Source of the DNA: Paracoccaceae bacterium
GTDB lineage: Bacteria; Pseudomonadota; Alphaproteobacteria; Rhodobacterales; Rhodobacteraceae
Direction: 5' to 3'
Assembly (NCBI GenBank): GCA_015487335.1
Contig: WFPZ01000129.1
Span: forward strand, 1-7,095
DNA length: 7,095 nt
Shown here: positions 1 to 6,141 of the stretch, one piece after another
Position numbering within the stretch: position 1 is the stretch's first letter
Layout of the letters: every line of letters begins with the position of its first letter
The notes under the pieces: model-generated
Seen by the model: only the letters and a program-made list of their open reading frames with translations
Database searches by the model: none
Told to the model about the DNA's origin: nothing
Program-made: the position numbers and the translations under genes

Positions 1-419
1 CGGTCGGTGGGCAGGCCGGCGATGGTCAGGGCAGCGATGATTGCCGAGGGGCCGGGGGCCGTGCTCAGTGGCAGGCCGGCGGCGATGGCGTCGCGCGCCA
101 GGGCGAACCCCGGGTCGGCGATGGCCGGAGTTCCGGCCTCGGAGGCATAGGCCACCGACCTGCCCTGTTCCACCATCTGCAACAGCCGCGGGCGCACGGC
201 CGGGCCGTTGTGATCGTGGTAGGCGATCATCGGTCGCCCTCCTGCCGCGATGCCGTGGATCTCCATCAGCCGGCGAAGGGTGCGGGTATCTTCGGCGGCC
301 AGCACGTCGGCGCTGGCGAGGATGTCCAGCGCGCGCAGGGTGATATCGCGCGCCGACCCGATCGGAGTGGCCACGAAATACAGCCCCGCCGGCAGTTCCC
401 GCTCGGGGGCGCTTACCAT
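1..419 (-). CDS. rsmI: 16S rRNA (cytidine(1402)-2'-O)-methyltransferase RsmI, 5' part (cut by window edge)
   Basis: RsmI uses S-adenosylmethionine to 2'-O-methylate C1402 in the decoding centre of 16S rRNA, in the cytoplasm. About 139 codons are present; the C-terminal half lies beyond base 1. Family landmarks are in order: LYFVATPIG at residues 13-21, DITLRAL at 25-31, AAEDTRTLRRL at 41-51, YHDHN at 67-71, the glycine-rich SEAGTPAIADPG at 93-104 (commonly SDAGTP.ISDPG in the family), and PGPSAIIAAL followed by GLPTD near the edge. These belong to the tetrapyrrole-methylase (SpoU-unrelated) fold. The ATG at 419-417 is the only usual start codon after an in-frame TAA at 443-441, which settles the start; a GGGGG run a few bases upstream is a weak ribosome-binding site. 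The gene is transcribed away from the lipoprotein gene, an arrangement I recall from related alphaproteobacteria, where yraN and gshB often follow rsmI. Confidence 0.96.
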   Translation of the reverse strand, partial: MVSAPERELPAGLYFVATPIGSARDITLRALDILASADVLAAEDTRTLRRLMEIHGIAAGGRPMIAYHDHNGPAVRPRLLQMVEQGRSVAYASEAGTPAIADPGFALARDAIAAGLPLSTAPGPSAIIAALTIAGLPTD

Positions 420-439
420 GGAAGCCCCCGAGAGCGGCG

Positions 440-466
440 TTTACTAAGCGCTGGGTATTGCATAAT
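440..466 (+). promoter_or_regulatory. Candidate sigma-70-type promoter for lppC-glnD-murJ
   Basis: CATAAT at 461-466 matches the -10 consensus TATAAT at five of six positions. TTTACT at 440-445 matches the -35 consensus TTGACA at four of six, but the 15-bp spacer is shorter than the usual 16-18. Transcription would begin near 473 and give a leader of roughly 38 nt before the ATG at 511. This is the only convincing -10 on the plus strand of the spacer; the assignment is inference. Confidence 0.3.
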
Positions 467-491
467 GTCCGACCTGTTCGGAGCCCGTCAG
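462..491 (-). promoter_or_regulatory. rsmI: Candidate promoter for rsmI
   Basis: Read on the minus strand, CTGACG (491-486) and CATTAT (467-462) each match the sigma-70 hexamers at four of six positions, with an 18-bp spacer. The -10 element would overlap the candidate -10 of the opposite promoter almost base for base, so the two could not be occupied at once. Matches this weak occur by chance, hence the low confidence. Confidence 0.2.
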
Positions 492-496
492 GGCGT

Positions 497-502
497 GAGA
501 GG
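497..502 (+). promoter_or_regulatory. Ribosome-binding site of the LppC-family lipoprotein gene
   Basis: GAGAGG lies 8 nt before the ATG at 511. It is a good Shine-Dalgarno match and supports that start over later in-frame codons. The resulting N-terminus is a well-formed lipoprotein signal peptide. Confidence 0.7.
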
Positions 503-510
503 ATCAGATC

Positions 511-1680
511 ATGTTTTCCGTTTTCGGCACCCTGCGCAAGTCATTCACCCGCCTCGCGCTCCTTTCGCTGGGGCTTCTGCTGGCCGCCTGTGCCTCCACC
601 GGCCCCGGCGGACCCTCGATCAACACCTCCAGGCCGGTTCCGGTGGCCCTGCTGGTGCCGGGCGGCTCTCCCAACCCCGGCGACGAGGTTCTGGCCCGCA
701 GCCTCGAGAACGCGGCGCGGCTGGCCATGGCCGATCTCGACGGGGCAACCATCGACCTGCGGGTCTACAACACCGCCGGCCAGGCGGACCAGGCCGCCGA
801 GGCGGCGCGTCAGGCGGTCAATGACGGGGCGCGGATCATCCTCGGGCCCGTCTTCGCCGAGGCCGCCAACGCCGCCGGCGTTGCGGTGGCGGCGCGCGGG
901 ATCAACGTGCTGGCCTTCTCCAACAACACCGCCATTGCCGGGAACAACGTCTTCGTGCTCGGCCCGACCTTCCAGAACACCGCCAACCGGCTGGCAAGCT
1001 ACGCCGTCTCGCAGGGCAAGGGCAGCTTCATGGTGGTCTACGGGGAGGACCCGGCCGAGACCGTCGGCCGCGACGCCATCCTTGCGGCGATCGGGCGCGC
1101 GGGGGGCACGCTGGCGGGCACGGCCTCGTTCGAGGTCACCCAGGAGGGGGTGATCAACGCGGTGCGCGACATTGCCACCGCCACGCAGGAAAGCGGGGCG
1201 CAGTCCCTGTTCCTCACCTCCGGCACCTCCGGCGCCCTGCCCTTCCTGGCGCAGCTGCTGCCCGAAAACGGGCTCGGCCCCGAGACGATCCAGTACATCG
1301 GCCTGCAGCGCTGGGACATCCCGGCCACGGCGCTCACCCTGCCGGGGCTTCAGGGCGGCTGGTTCGCCCTGCCCGACCCCGACCTCAACAACCGCTTCAA
1401 GGCCCGCTACGAAGAGGCCTACGGCACCCCGCCGCATCCGATCGCCGGGCTGGCCTATGACGGCATCGCCGCCATCGGCGCCCTCGTCCGGGCCGGCAAG
1501 TCCGATGCCCTGACCAGGCGCGCCCTGACCCAGGCGGCCGGATTTGCCGGGGTGAACGGCGTGTTCCGCCTGCTGCCCGACGGCACCAACGAACGCGGCC
1601 TCGCCGTGGCCCAGATCCAAGACAACCAGGTGGTAGTGATTGACCCAGCCCCGAGAAGCTTTGGCGGCACCGGCTTCTGA
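511..1680 (+). CDS. Penicillin-binding protein activator, LppC/LpoA-family lipoprotein
   Basis: This 389-residue predicted lipoprotein resembles the periplasmic domain of LpoA/LppC, which in enterobacteria stimulates the bifunctional peptidoglycan synthase PBP1A from the outer membrane. A positive n-region (R9, K10, R14) and hydrophobic stretch 15-26 lead to the lipobox L24-A25-A26-C27. Cleavage before C27 would leave alanine at +2 and no inner-membrane-retention aspartate, so outer-membrane sorting is expected. After a linker, the body starts with PVPVALLVPGGS (about 42-53) and has the alternating alpha/beta character of type I periplasmic binding proteins (Peripla_BP_6 type), including ARIILGPVFAEA and GLAYDGIAAIGALV. 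Enterobacterial LpoA is much longer because of an N-terminal helical-repeat domain that is absent here. The gene heads a cluster with glnD and murJ, and its last 41 bases overlap glnD. An amino-acid-binding role is the alternative: the fold is shared with branched-chain amino-acid receptors, and no partner is shown by sequence alone. Confidence 0.88.
   Translation: MFSVFGTLRKSFTRLALLSLGLLLAACASTGPGGPSINTSRPVPVALLVPGGSPNPGDEVLARSLENAARLAMADLDGATIDLRVYNTAGQADQAAEAARQAVNDGARIILGPVFAEAANAAGVAVAARGINVLAFSNNTAIAGNNVFVLGPTFQNTANRLASYAVSQGKGSFMVVYGEDPAETVGRDAILAAIGRAGGTLAGTASFEVTQEGVINAVRDIATATQESGAQSLFLTSGTSGALPFLAQLLPENGLGPETIQYIGLQRWDIPATALTLPGLQGGWFALPDPDLNNRFKARYEEAYGTPPHPIAGLAYDGIAAIGALVRAGKSDALTRRALTQAAGFAGVNGVFRLLPDGTNERGLAVAQIQDNQVVVIDPAPRSFGGTGF
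1628..1642 (+). promoter_or_regulatory. glnD: glnD ribosome-binding site and TGA-TTG start inside the upstream gene
   Basis: AGGTGG at 1628-1633 lies 6 nt before TTG 1640-1642. In the glnD frame the codon immediately before that TTG is TGA (1637-1639), so the coding region cannot extend further upstream. The next plausible start, GTG at 1760, would remove the segment LICPASDIFD (residues 28-37), which I recall as conserved in related GlnD proteins. The TTG is therefore preferred. The site lies wholly within the 3' end of the lipoprotein gene, so ribosomes finishing that gene could feed initiation here. Confidence 0.65.
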
Positions 1681-4459
1681 TCCGGCCGATCCCCTTCGCG
1701 ACGCCGAGGCGCCGGACAGCCTGATCTGTCCGGCGTCAGACATATTCGACCGCGCCGCGGTGCTGGCCCGGATCGATTCGGCCGTGGCTGAAGCCGGGGA
1801 TGACAAGGCGATCCGCGAAGCCACGGTCTCGGTGCTGCAGGAGGCCAACCGCAAGGGGCGCGCGGCCATTGCCGCCGCCTTCGAGGCCCAGCCGCTGAAT
1901 GCCCGCCCCGCCGTGGCGGCCTATGCCTGGCTTACCGACTGCATCGTGCTGACAGTCTTCGACGTGGTCACCCGCCACATCCACGCGCTGCGCAACCCCA
2001 CCGAGGGCGAGCGCCTGGCACTGCTGGCGGTAGGGGGCTACGGGCGGGCCGAAATGGCCCCCTTCTCGGATGTCGATCTGCTGTTTCTCACCCCCTACAA
2101 GCTCACCGCCTGGGCCGAGAGCGTGGTCGAGAGCATGCTCTACATCTTCTGGGACCTGCACCTGAAGGTGGGCCATTCCACCCGCACCGTGAAGGACTGC
2201 CTGCGGCTGGGGCGCGAGGATTACACCATCCGCACCGCCCTGCTGGAGCACCGCTTCCTCGGCGGGCACAGGCCGCTGGCCGACGAGCTTTCCGCCCGGC
2301 TGCGCAAGGAGCTGTTCGCCGGCACCGAGGCCGAGTTCATCGAGGCCAAGCTCGAGGAACGCGCTGAGCGGCTGCGCAAGCAGGGCGGGCTGCAGCGCTA
2401 CATGGTCGAGCCCAACGTCAAGGAGGGCAAGGGGGGCCTGCGCGACCTGCAGACGCTGTTCTGGATCGACAAGTACGTGCACGGGGTGCAGGACCTGTCG
2501 GAGCTGGTGCGCCTGAAGGTCTTCACCCAGGAGGAATACGACAGCTTCATCGCCGCCGAGAACTTCCTGATGGCGGTGCGCTGCCACCTGCATCTGATCA
2601 CCGGCCGGGCCATGGACCAGCTGACCTTCGATCTGCAGGTCGAGGTGGCCGCCCGCATGGGCTACACCGATTTCGGCGGCCGCCGGGCGGTGGAGCACTT
2701 CATGCAGGACTATTTCCGCCATGCCACCCGGGTGGGAGAGCTGACCCGCATCTTCCTCACCGCGCTGGAAGCGCGCCACGTCAAGAAGGAGCCCCGCCTT
2801 GTGGGCTTCTTCCGCCGCCGGCGCCGGGTGAAATCCGGCTACAGGGTAGAGCAGAACCGCCTCAACGTGGCCAACCCCGAAGCCTTCCTGAAGGACAAGC
2901 TCAACCTTCTGCGCCTGTTCGAGGAAGCGCTGCGCACGGGGCTGCTGATCCACCCCGACGCGATGCGGCTGGTCTCCGCCAACCTGCACCTGATCGACGA
3001 CGAGATGCGCCGCGACCCGGAAGCCACGCGCATCTTCCTCGACCTGCTGCTGAAACACGGCAACCCGGAAAGGGCGCTGCGGCGGATGAACGAGCTGGGC
3101 GTGCTGGCCGCCTTCATCCCCGAGTTCGAGCCCGTGGTGGCGATGATGCAGTTCAACATGTATCACAGCTACACGGTGGACGAGCACACCATCCAGTGCA
3201 TTTCCACCCTCGCCCAGATCGAGCGCGGCGAACTGGTGGAGGAGCTGCCCATCGCCTCGGGCATCCTGGAACGCGGGGTCAACCGGCGGGTGCTTTACGT
3301 GGCGCTGCTGATGCACGACACCGGCAAGGGGCGCGAGGAAGACCACTCGGTGGTCGGGGCGCAGCTCACCCGCAAGGTGGCACGGCGGCTGGGGCTGAAG
3401 CCCGACGAGGCTGAAACCGCCGAGTGGCTGGTGCGCTACCACCTGCTGATGTCGGACATGGCGCAAAAGCGCGACATCTCCGATCCGCGCACGGTGCGCG
3501 ATTTCGCCAAGGCGGTAAAGACGCGCAAGCGGCTGGACCTGCTCACGGTTCTCACCGTGTGCGATATTCGCGGGGTCGGGCCGGATACCTGGAACAACTG
3601 GAAAGCCGTTCTTCTGCGCACGCTTTACAACCAGACGGCCGAGGCGCTGGAATCGGGGCTGGAGGCGGTCAACCGCGAGGCCCGCGAGGCGGAGGCCAAG
3701 CGCGCCCTGCGCGAGGCGCTGCCGGAGTGGAGCAAGAAGGACCTGCGCCAGGAGACCTCGCGCCATTACGGGCCCTACTGGCAGGGGCTGCCGACCTCGG
3801 CCCATGTCACCTTCGCGAAGCTTCTGAAGTATATCGGCGACGACGAGATCCGCATCGACCTGCTGCTCGACGAGGACCGCGACGCCACCCGCGTCTGCTT
3901 CGCCCTGGCCGACCATCCGGGGATCTTCTCGCGCATGTGCGGGGCGCTGGCGCTGGTGGGCGCCAACATCGTGGACGCGCGCACCTACACCTCCAAGGAC
4001 GGCTACGCCACCGCCGTGTTCTGGATCCAGGACGCCGAGGGCCACCCCTACGAGCAATCGCGCGTGCCGCGGCTGCGCAACATGATCAAGAAGATTCTCA
4101 AGGGCGAGGTGGTGGCGCGCGAAGCGCTCAAGGAGCGCGACAGGATCCGCAAGCGCGAGCGCGCGTTCCGGGTGCCGACCTCGATCACCTTCGACAACGA
4201 GGGGTCGGAAATCTACACCATCATCGAGGTGGACACCCGCGACCGCCCCGGCCTGCTCTATGACCTCACCCGCACCCTGGCGGCCAACAACGTCTATATT
4301 GCTTCGGCGGTGATCGCCACCTATGGCGCGCAGGTGGTGGATACCTTCTATGTCAAGGACATGTTCGGCCTGAAGTTCCACTCCAGGCAGCGTCAGAAGG
4401 CGCTAGAGAAGAAGCTGCGCGAGGCCATCGAGCAGGGCGCGGAAAGGGCCCGCGCCTGA
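1640..4459 (+). CDS. glnD: Bifunctional [protein-PII] uridylyltransferase / uridylyl-removing enzyme GlnD
   Basis: GlnD senses glutamine in the cytoplasm. It adds UMP to PII proteins (GlnB/GlnK) when nitrogen is short and removes it when glutamine is plentiful, thereby steering glutamine synthetase and NtrBC. All domains are present in the 939 residues. The nucleotidyltransferase motif is GGYGR at 132-136 with SDVD at 143-146; D144 and D146 are the expected metal ligands. The linker segment EPNVKEGKGGLRDLQ spans 257-271. The HD hydrolase domain has YTVDEH at 511-516, the MHDTGKG motif with H559/D560, DHS at 568-570, and HLLMSDMAQKRDISDP at 601-616. Two ACT domains bind glutamine: DHPGIFSRM at about 758-766 and DRPGLLYDLTRTLAANN from about 867. 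An arginine run (392-396) precedes the HD domain. Length is slightly above the roughly 890 residues of the E. coli enzyme. The gene starts at TTG and overlaps the lipoprotein gene by 41 bp; its stop shares a base with the murJ ATG, so coupled translation is likely. Confidence 0.97.
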   Translation: MTQPREALAAPASDPADPLRDAEAPDSLICPASDIFDRAAVLARIDSAVAEAGDDKAIREATVSVLQEANRKGRAAIAAAFEAQPLNARPAVAAYAWLTDCIVLTVFDVVTRHIHALRNPTEGERLALLAVGGYGRAEMAPFSDVDLLFLTPYKLTAWAESVVESMLYIFWDLHLKVGHSTRTVKDCLRLGREDYTIRTALLEHRFLGGHRPLADELSARLRKELFAGTEAEFIEAKLEERAERLRKQGGLQRYMVEPNVKEGKGGLRDLQTLFWIDKYVHGVQDLSELVRLKVFTQEEYDSFIAAENFLMAVRCHLHLITGRAMDQLTFDLQVEVAARMGYTDFGGRRAVEHFMQDYFRHATRVGELTRIFLTALEARHVKKEPRLVGFFRRRRRVKSGYRVEQNRLNVANPEAFLKDKLNLLRLFEEALRTGLLIHPDAMRLVSANLHLIDDEMRRDPEATRIFLDLLLKHGNPERALRRMNELGVLAAFIPEFEPVVAMMQFNMYHSYTVDEHTIQCISTLAQIERGELVEELPIASGILERGVNRRVLYVALLMHDTGKGREEDHSVVGAQLTRKVARRLGLKPDEAETAEWLVRYHLLMSDMAQKRDISDPRTVRDFAKAVKTRKRLDLLTVLTVCDIRGVGPDTWNNWKAVLLRTLYNQTAEALESGLEAVNREAREAEAKRALREALPEWSKKDLRQETSRHYGPYWQGLPTSAHVTFAKLLKYIGDDEIRIDLLLDEDRDATRVCFALADHPGIFSRMCGALALVGANIVDARTYTSKDGYATAVFWIQDAEGHPYEQSRVPRLRNMIKKILKGEVVAREALKERDRIRKRERAFRVPTSITFDNEGSEIYTIIEVDTRDRPGLLYDLTRTLAANNVYIASAVIATYGAQVVDTFYVKDMFGLKFHSRQRQKALEKKLREAIEQGAERARA

Positions 4460-5997
4460 TGGCGGCGATCCGTCTGGTCAGGGGGTTTCTCACCGTCGGC
4501 CTCTGGACGATGGCCAGCCGGGTGATGGGCTTCGTGCGTGACATCCTGTTTGCTGCCTACCTGGGCGCGGGGCCGGCGGCCGAGGCCTTCGTGGTGGCCT
4601 TCTCGCTGCCCAACATGTTCCGCCGCTTCTTCGCGGAAGGGGCCTTCAACACGGCCTTCGTGCCGATGTTTGCCAAAAAGGTGGAAGCCGGCGAAGAGGC
4701 CGCCGATTTCGCCCGCGACGCGCTTTCGGGGCTGGCCGCGGTAGTGATCGCGCTCACCCTGCTGGCGCAGCTCATGATGCCGTGGCTGGTGCTGGCCATG
4801 GCCTCGGGCTTTGCCGGCGACGAGCGGCTGGCGCTGGCCACCGGCTACGGGCGGGTGGTGTTTCCCTACATCGTGTTCATCTCGCTGGCCGCACTGATCT
4901 CGGGGGTGCTCAACGCCACCGGCCGGTTCGCCACCGCCGCCGCCGCGCCGGTGCTGCTCAACGTGATCCTCTCGGGGGCGATGATCTGGGCCGGGCAGAC
5001 GGGCGCCGACGTGGCGCGCGCGCTGGTCTGGGCGGTGCCGGTGGCGGGGGTGGCGCAGCTGGCGCTGGTATGGCGGGCCGCGGCGCGGGCGGGCTGGTCG
5101 CTGCGCCCGCGTGCCCCGCGCCTGACCCCTGAACTGAAGCGCCTCGCCGTCATCGCCGCCCCTGCGGCGCTGGCCGGCGGGGTGGTGCAGGTGAACCTGC
5201 TGGTGGGCCGGCAGGTGGCAAGCTTCTTCGAGGGATCGATCCAGTATCTCAATCTGGCCGACCGGCTGTATCAGCTGCCGCTGGGGGTGGTGGCGATCGC
5301 CATCGGCGTGGTGCTGCTGCCCGAGCTTTCGCGCCGGCTGCGCGCCGGCGATACCCGGGCCGGGCGCGACGGGCTCAACCGGGCGGCCGAATTCGCCCTG
5401 CTGCTGACCCTGCCGGCGGCGGTGGCGCTGATCGTCGTGCCGGGACCGCTGGTCTCGGTGCTGTTCGAACGCGGCCGCTTCACCGCGGCGGATGCCGCGG
5501 CAACGGCGGCGGCGGTGGCGATCTACGGGGCGGGCCTGCCGGCCTTCGTGATGCAGAAGGTGCTGCAGCCGCTCTACTTTGCCCGCGAGGATACCCGCTC
5601 CCCCTTCCGCTACGCGCTGGTGGCGATGGTGATCAACGCCGCGCTGGCGGTGGGGCTGGCCCCCTTCATCGGCTATCTCGCGGCTGCCGTCGCCACCTCG
5701 GCGGCGGGCTGGGCGATGGTCTGGCTGCTGTGGCGCGGCTCGCGCGCGATGGGCGAAGCGGCCCGCCCCGACACCCGCTTCCTGCGGCAGACGCGCCGGA
5801 TCGTGCTGGCCTCGGCCGCCATGGGCGCGGTGCTGCTGGGCGTCGGCCTGGCGCTGCAACCCATGTTCGCCCTGCCCGGCTGGCGCTACCTGGCGCTGGC
5901 CCTGCTGGTGGGCGGCGGCATGGCGGCCTATGCCGCCGCGGGCGCGGCCCTGGGCGCGCTGCGCCTGTCTGACCTGAAGGCGGCCATGCGGCGCTGA
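4459..5997 (+). CDS. murJ: Lipid II flippase MurJ (MviN)
   Basis: MurJ moves the peptidoglycan precursor lipid II across the inner membrane. It belongs to the MOP exporter superfamily and normally has 14 transmembrane segments; 512 residues is the usual size. The N-terminus has the conserved SRVMGFVRDILFA block with R21 and R27, and PNMFRRFFAEGAFNTAFVP with R55, R56 and E60. The spacing equals that of essential E. coli residues R18, R24, R52 and R53. R269 in ADRLYQLPLGV corresponds to E. coli R270. The position of E. coli D39 is E42, a conservative change. Many hydrophobic segments follow through to the C-terminus, which ends in a short basic tail. Start ATG 4459-4461 overlaps the glnD stop as TGATG. 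The upstream purine-rich GGAAAGG at 4441-4447 lies 11 nt away, a long spacing for an independent ribosome-binding site, so re-initiation by ribosomes leaving glnD probably matters. Confidence 0.97.
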   Translation: MAAIRLVRGFLTVGLWTMASRVMGFVRDILFAAYLGAGPAAEAFVVAFSLPNMFRRFFAEGAFNTAFVPMFAKKVEAGEEAADFARDALSGLAAVVIALTLLAQLMMPWLVLAMASGFAGDERLALATGYGRVVFPYIVFISLAALISGVLNATGRFATAAAAPVLLNVILSGAMIWAGQTGADVARALVWAVPVAGVAQLALVWRAAARAGWSLRPRAPRLTPELKRLAVIAAPAALAGGVVQVNLLVGRQVASFFEGSIQYLNLADRLYQLPLGVVAIAIGVVLLPELSRRLRAGDTRAGRDGLNRAAEFALLLTLPAAVALIVVPGPLVSVLFERGRFTAADAAATAAAVAIYGAGLPAFVMQKVLQPLYFAREDTRSPFRYALVAMVINAALAVGLAPFIGYLAAAVATSAAGWAMVWLLWRGSRAMGEAARPDTRFLRQTRRIVLASAAMGAVLLGVGLALQPMFALPGWRYLALALLVGGGMAAYAAAGAALGALRLSDLKAAMRR

Positions 5998-6003
5998 GAA
6001 ATG

Positions 6004-6023
6004 CCGCCCGCGCGGGGATATTT
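6004..6023 (+). terminator. Palindrome CCCGCGCGGG followed by GATATTT; candidate terminator after murJ
   Basis: The 10-bp perfect palindrome at 6007-6016 begins 9 bp after the murJ stop and is followed by the AT-rich GATATTT (6017-6023), with TGAAGAA further on at 6032-6038. An alternative stem pairs CCGC (6004-6007) with GCGG (6012-6015) around a 4-nt loop. I recall GC palindromes followed by GGATATTT and a GAAGA-type stretch as frequent gene-end elements in Rhodobacteraceae. The stem is short and the T-run has only three bases, so efficient intrinsic termination is uncertain. Confidence 0.4.
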
Positions 6024-6076
6024 GCGAGGCATTGAAGAACGGGGATGGCGAGAGCGGGGAAATGAAGCTTGCGCCA

Positions 6077-6106
6077 GGGCGAAGCCGGCCCCTTCTTCTG
6101 TTTCTG
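6077..6106 (+). terminator. Weak hairpin with pyrimidine tail; second candidate terminator
   Basis: GGGC (6077-6080) can pair with GCCC (6088-6091) around a 7-nt loop, or GGC with GCC around GAA inside it (6078-6086). CCTTCTTCTGTTTCTG (6091-6106) follows. The stem is only four base pairs and the tail is interrupted by C and G, so this may be a fallback or Rho-assisted stop for murJ transcripts. Confidence 0.22.
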
Positions 6107-6141
6107 TCTCGAAATGCTCCCGTGCGGAAGGCACCCCGCCG

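Larger units (their letters stand above)
420..510. promoter_or_regulatory. Divergent rsmI / lppC intergenic region
   Basis: This 91-bp spacer separates two genes transcribed outward, so it must hold the start signals for both unless rsmI is transcribed from elsewhere. It is visibly richer in A and T around 440-467 than the flanking coding DNA. It contains an AGCGCT palindrome at 447-452. A short hairpin, GCCC-gtca-GGGC at 483-494, lies just before the lipoprotein ribosome-binding site and would sit in the mRNA leader. Candidate promoter hexamers are listed separately. Confidence 0.6.
5998..6141. other. Convergent intergenic region between murJ and the rhomboid-like gene
   Basis: This 144-bp spacer receives transcription from both sides. 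It contains a GC palindrome followed by GATATTT (6007-6023), purine-rich sequence to about 6069, and a short hairpin with a pyrimidine tail (6077-6106). I see no coding sequence with family features. A plus-strand reading frame that opens at 6001 runs on through the rhomboid-like gene in antisense and has no recognisable domain. Confidence 0.55.

Noticed and set aside
210..824. Plus-strand open frame across the rsmI/lipoprotein spacer
   Set aside because: It is antisense to rsmI for half its length and out of frame with the lipoprotein gene for the rest, with Arg/Gly/Ala-rich sequence and no motif.
541..1869. Minus-strand open frame opposite the lipoprotein gene and the start of glnD (442 codons)
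   Set aside because: It overlaps two well-supported genes, has no family motif, and its composition is typical of a GC-driven shadow frame.
2813..2827. Arginine run (five Arg codons) in GlnD suggesting a nucleic-acid-binding insertion or frameshift
   Set aside because: The frame continues without interruption into recognisable GlnD sequence on both sides. Basic stretches in this linker before the HD domain are plausible, and five arginines are not evidence of a separate function.
1736..4381. Very long open frame on the minus strand opposite glnD (881 codons)
   Set aside because: The opposite strand has a complete GlnD with every catalytic motif. The antisense translation is low-complexity, rich in His, Gln, Arg, Ala and Gly, with no recognisable domain. 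Such frames arise in GC-rich genes because stop codons are rare on the complementary strand.
4393..5859. Minus-strand open frame opposite murJ (488 codons)
   Set aside because: It is rich in His, Arg and Gln without hydrophobic segments or motifs, while the plus strand encodes a full-length MurJ.
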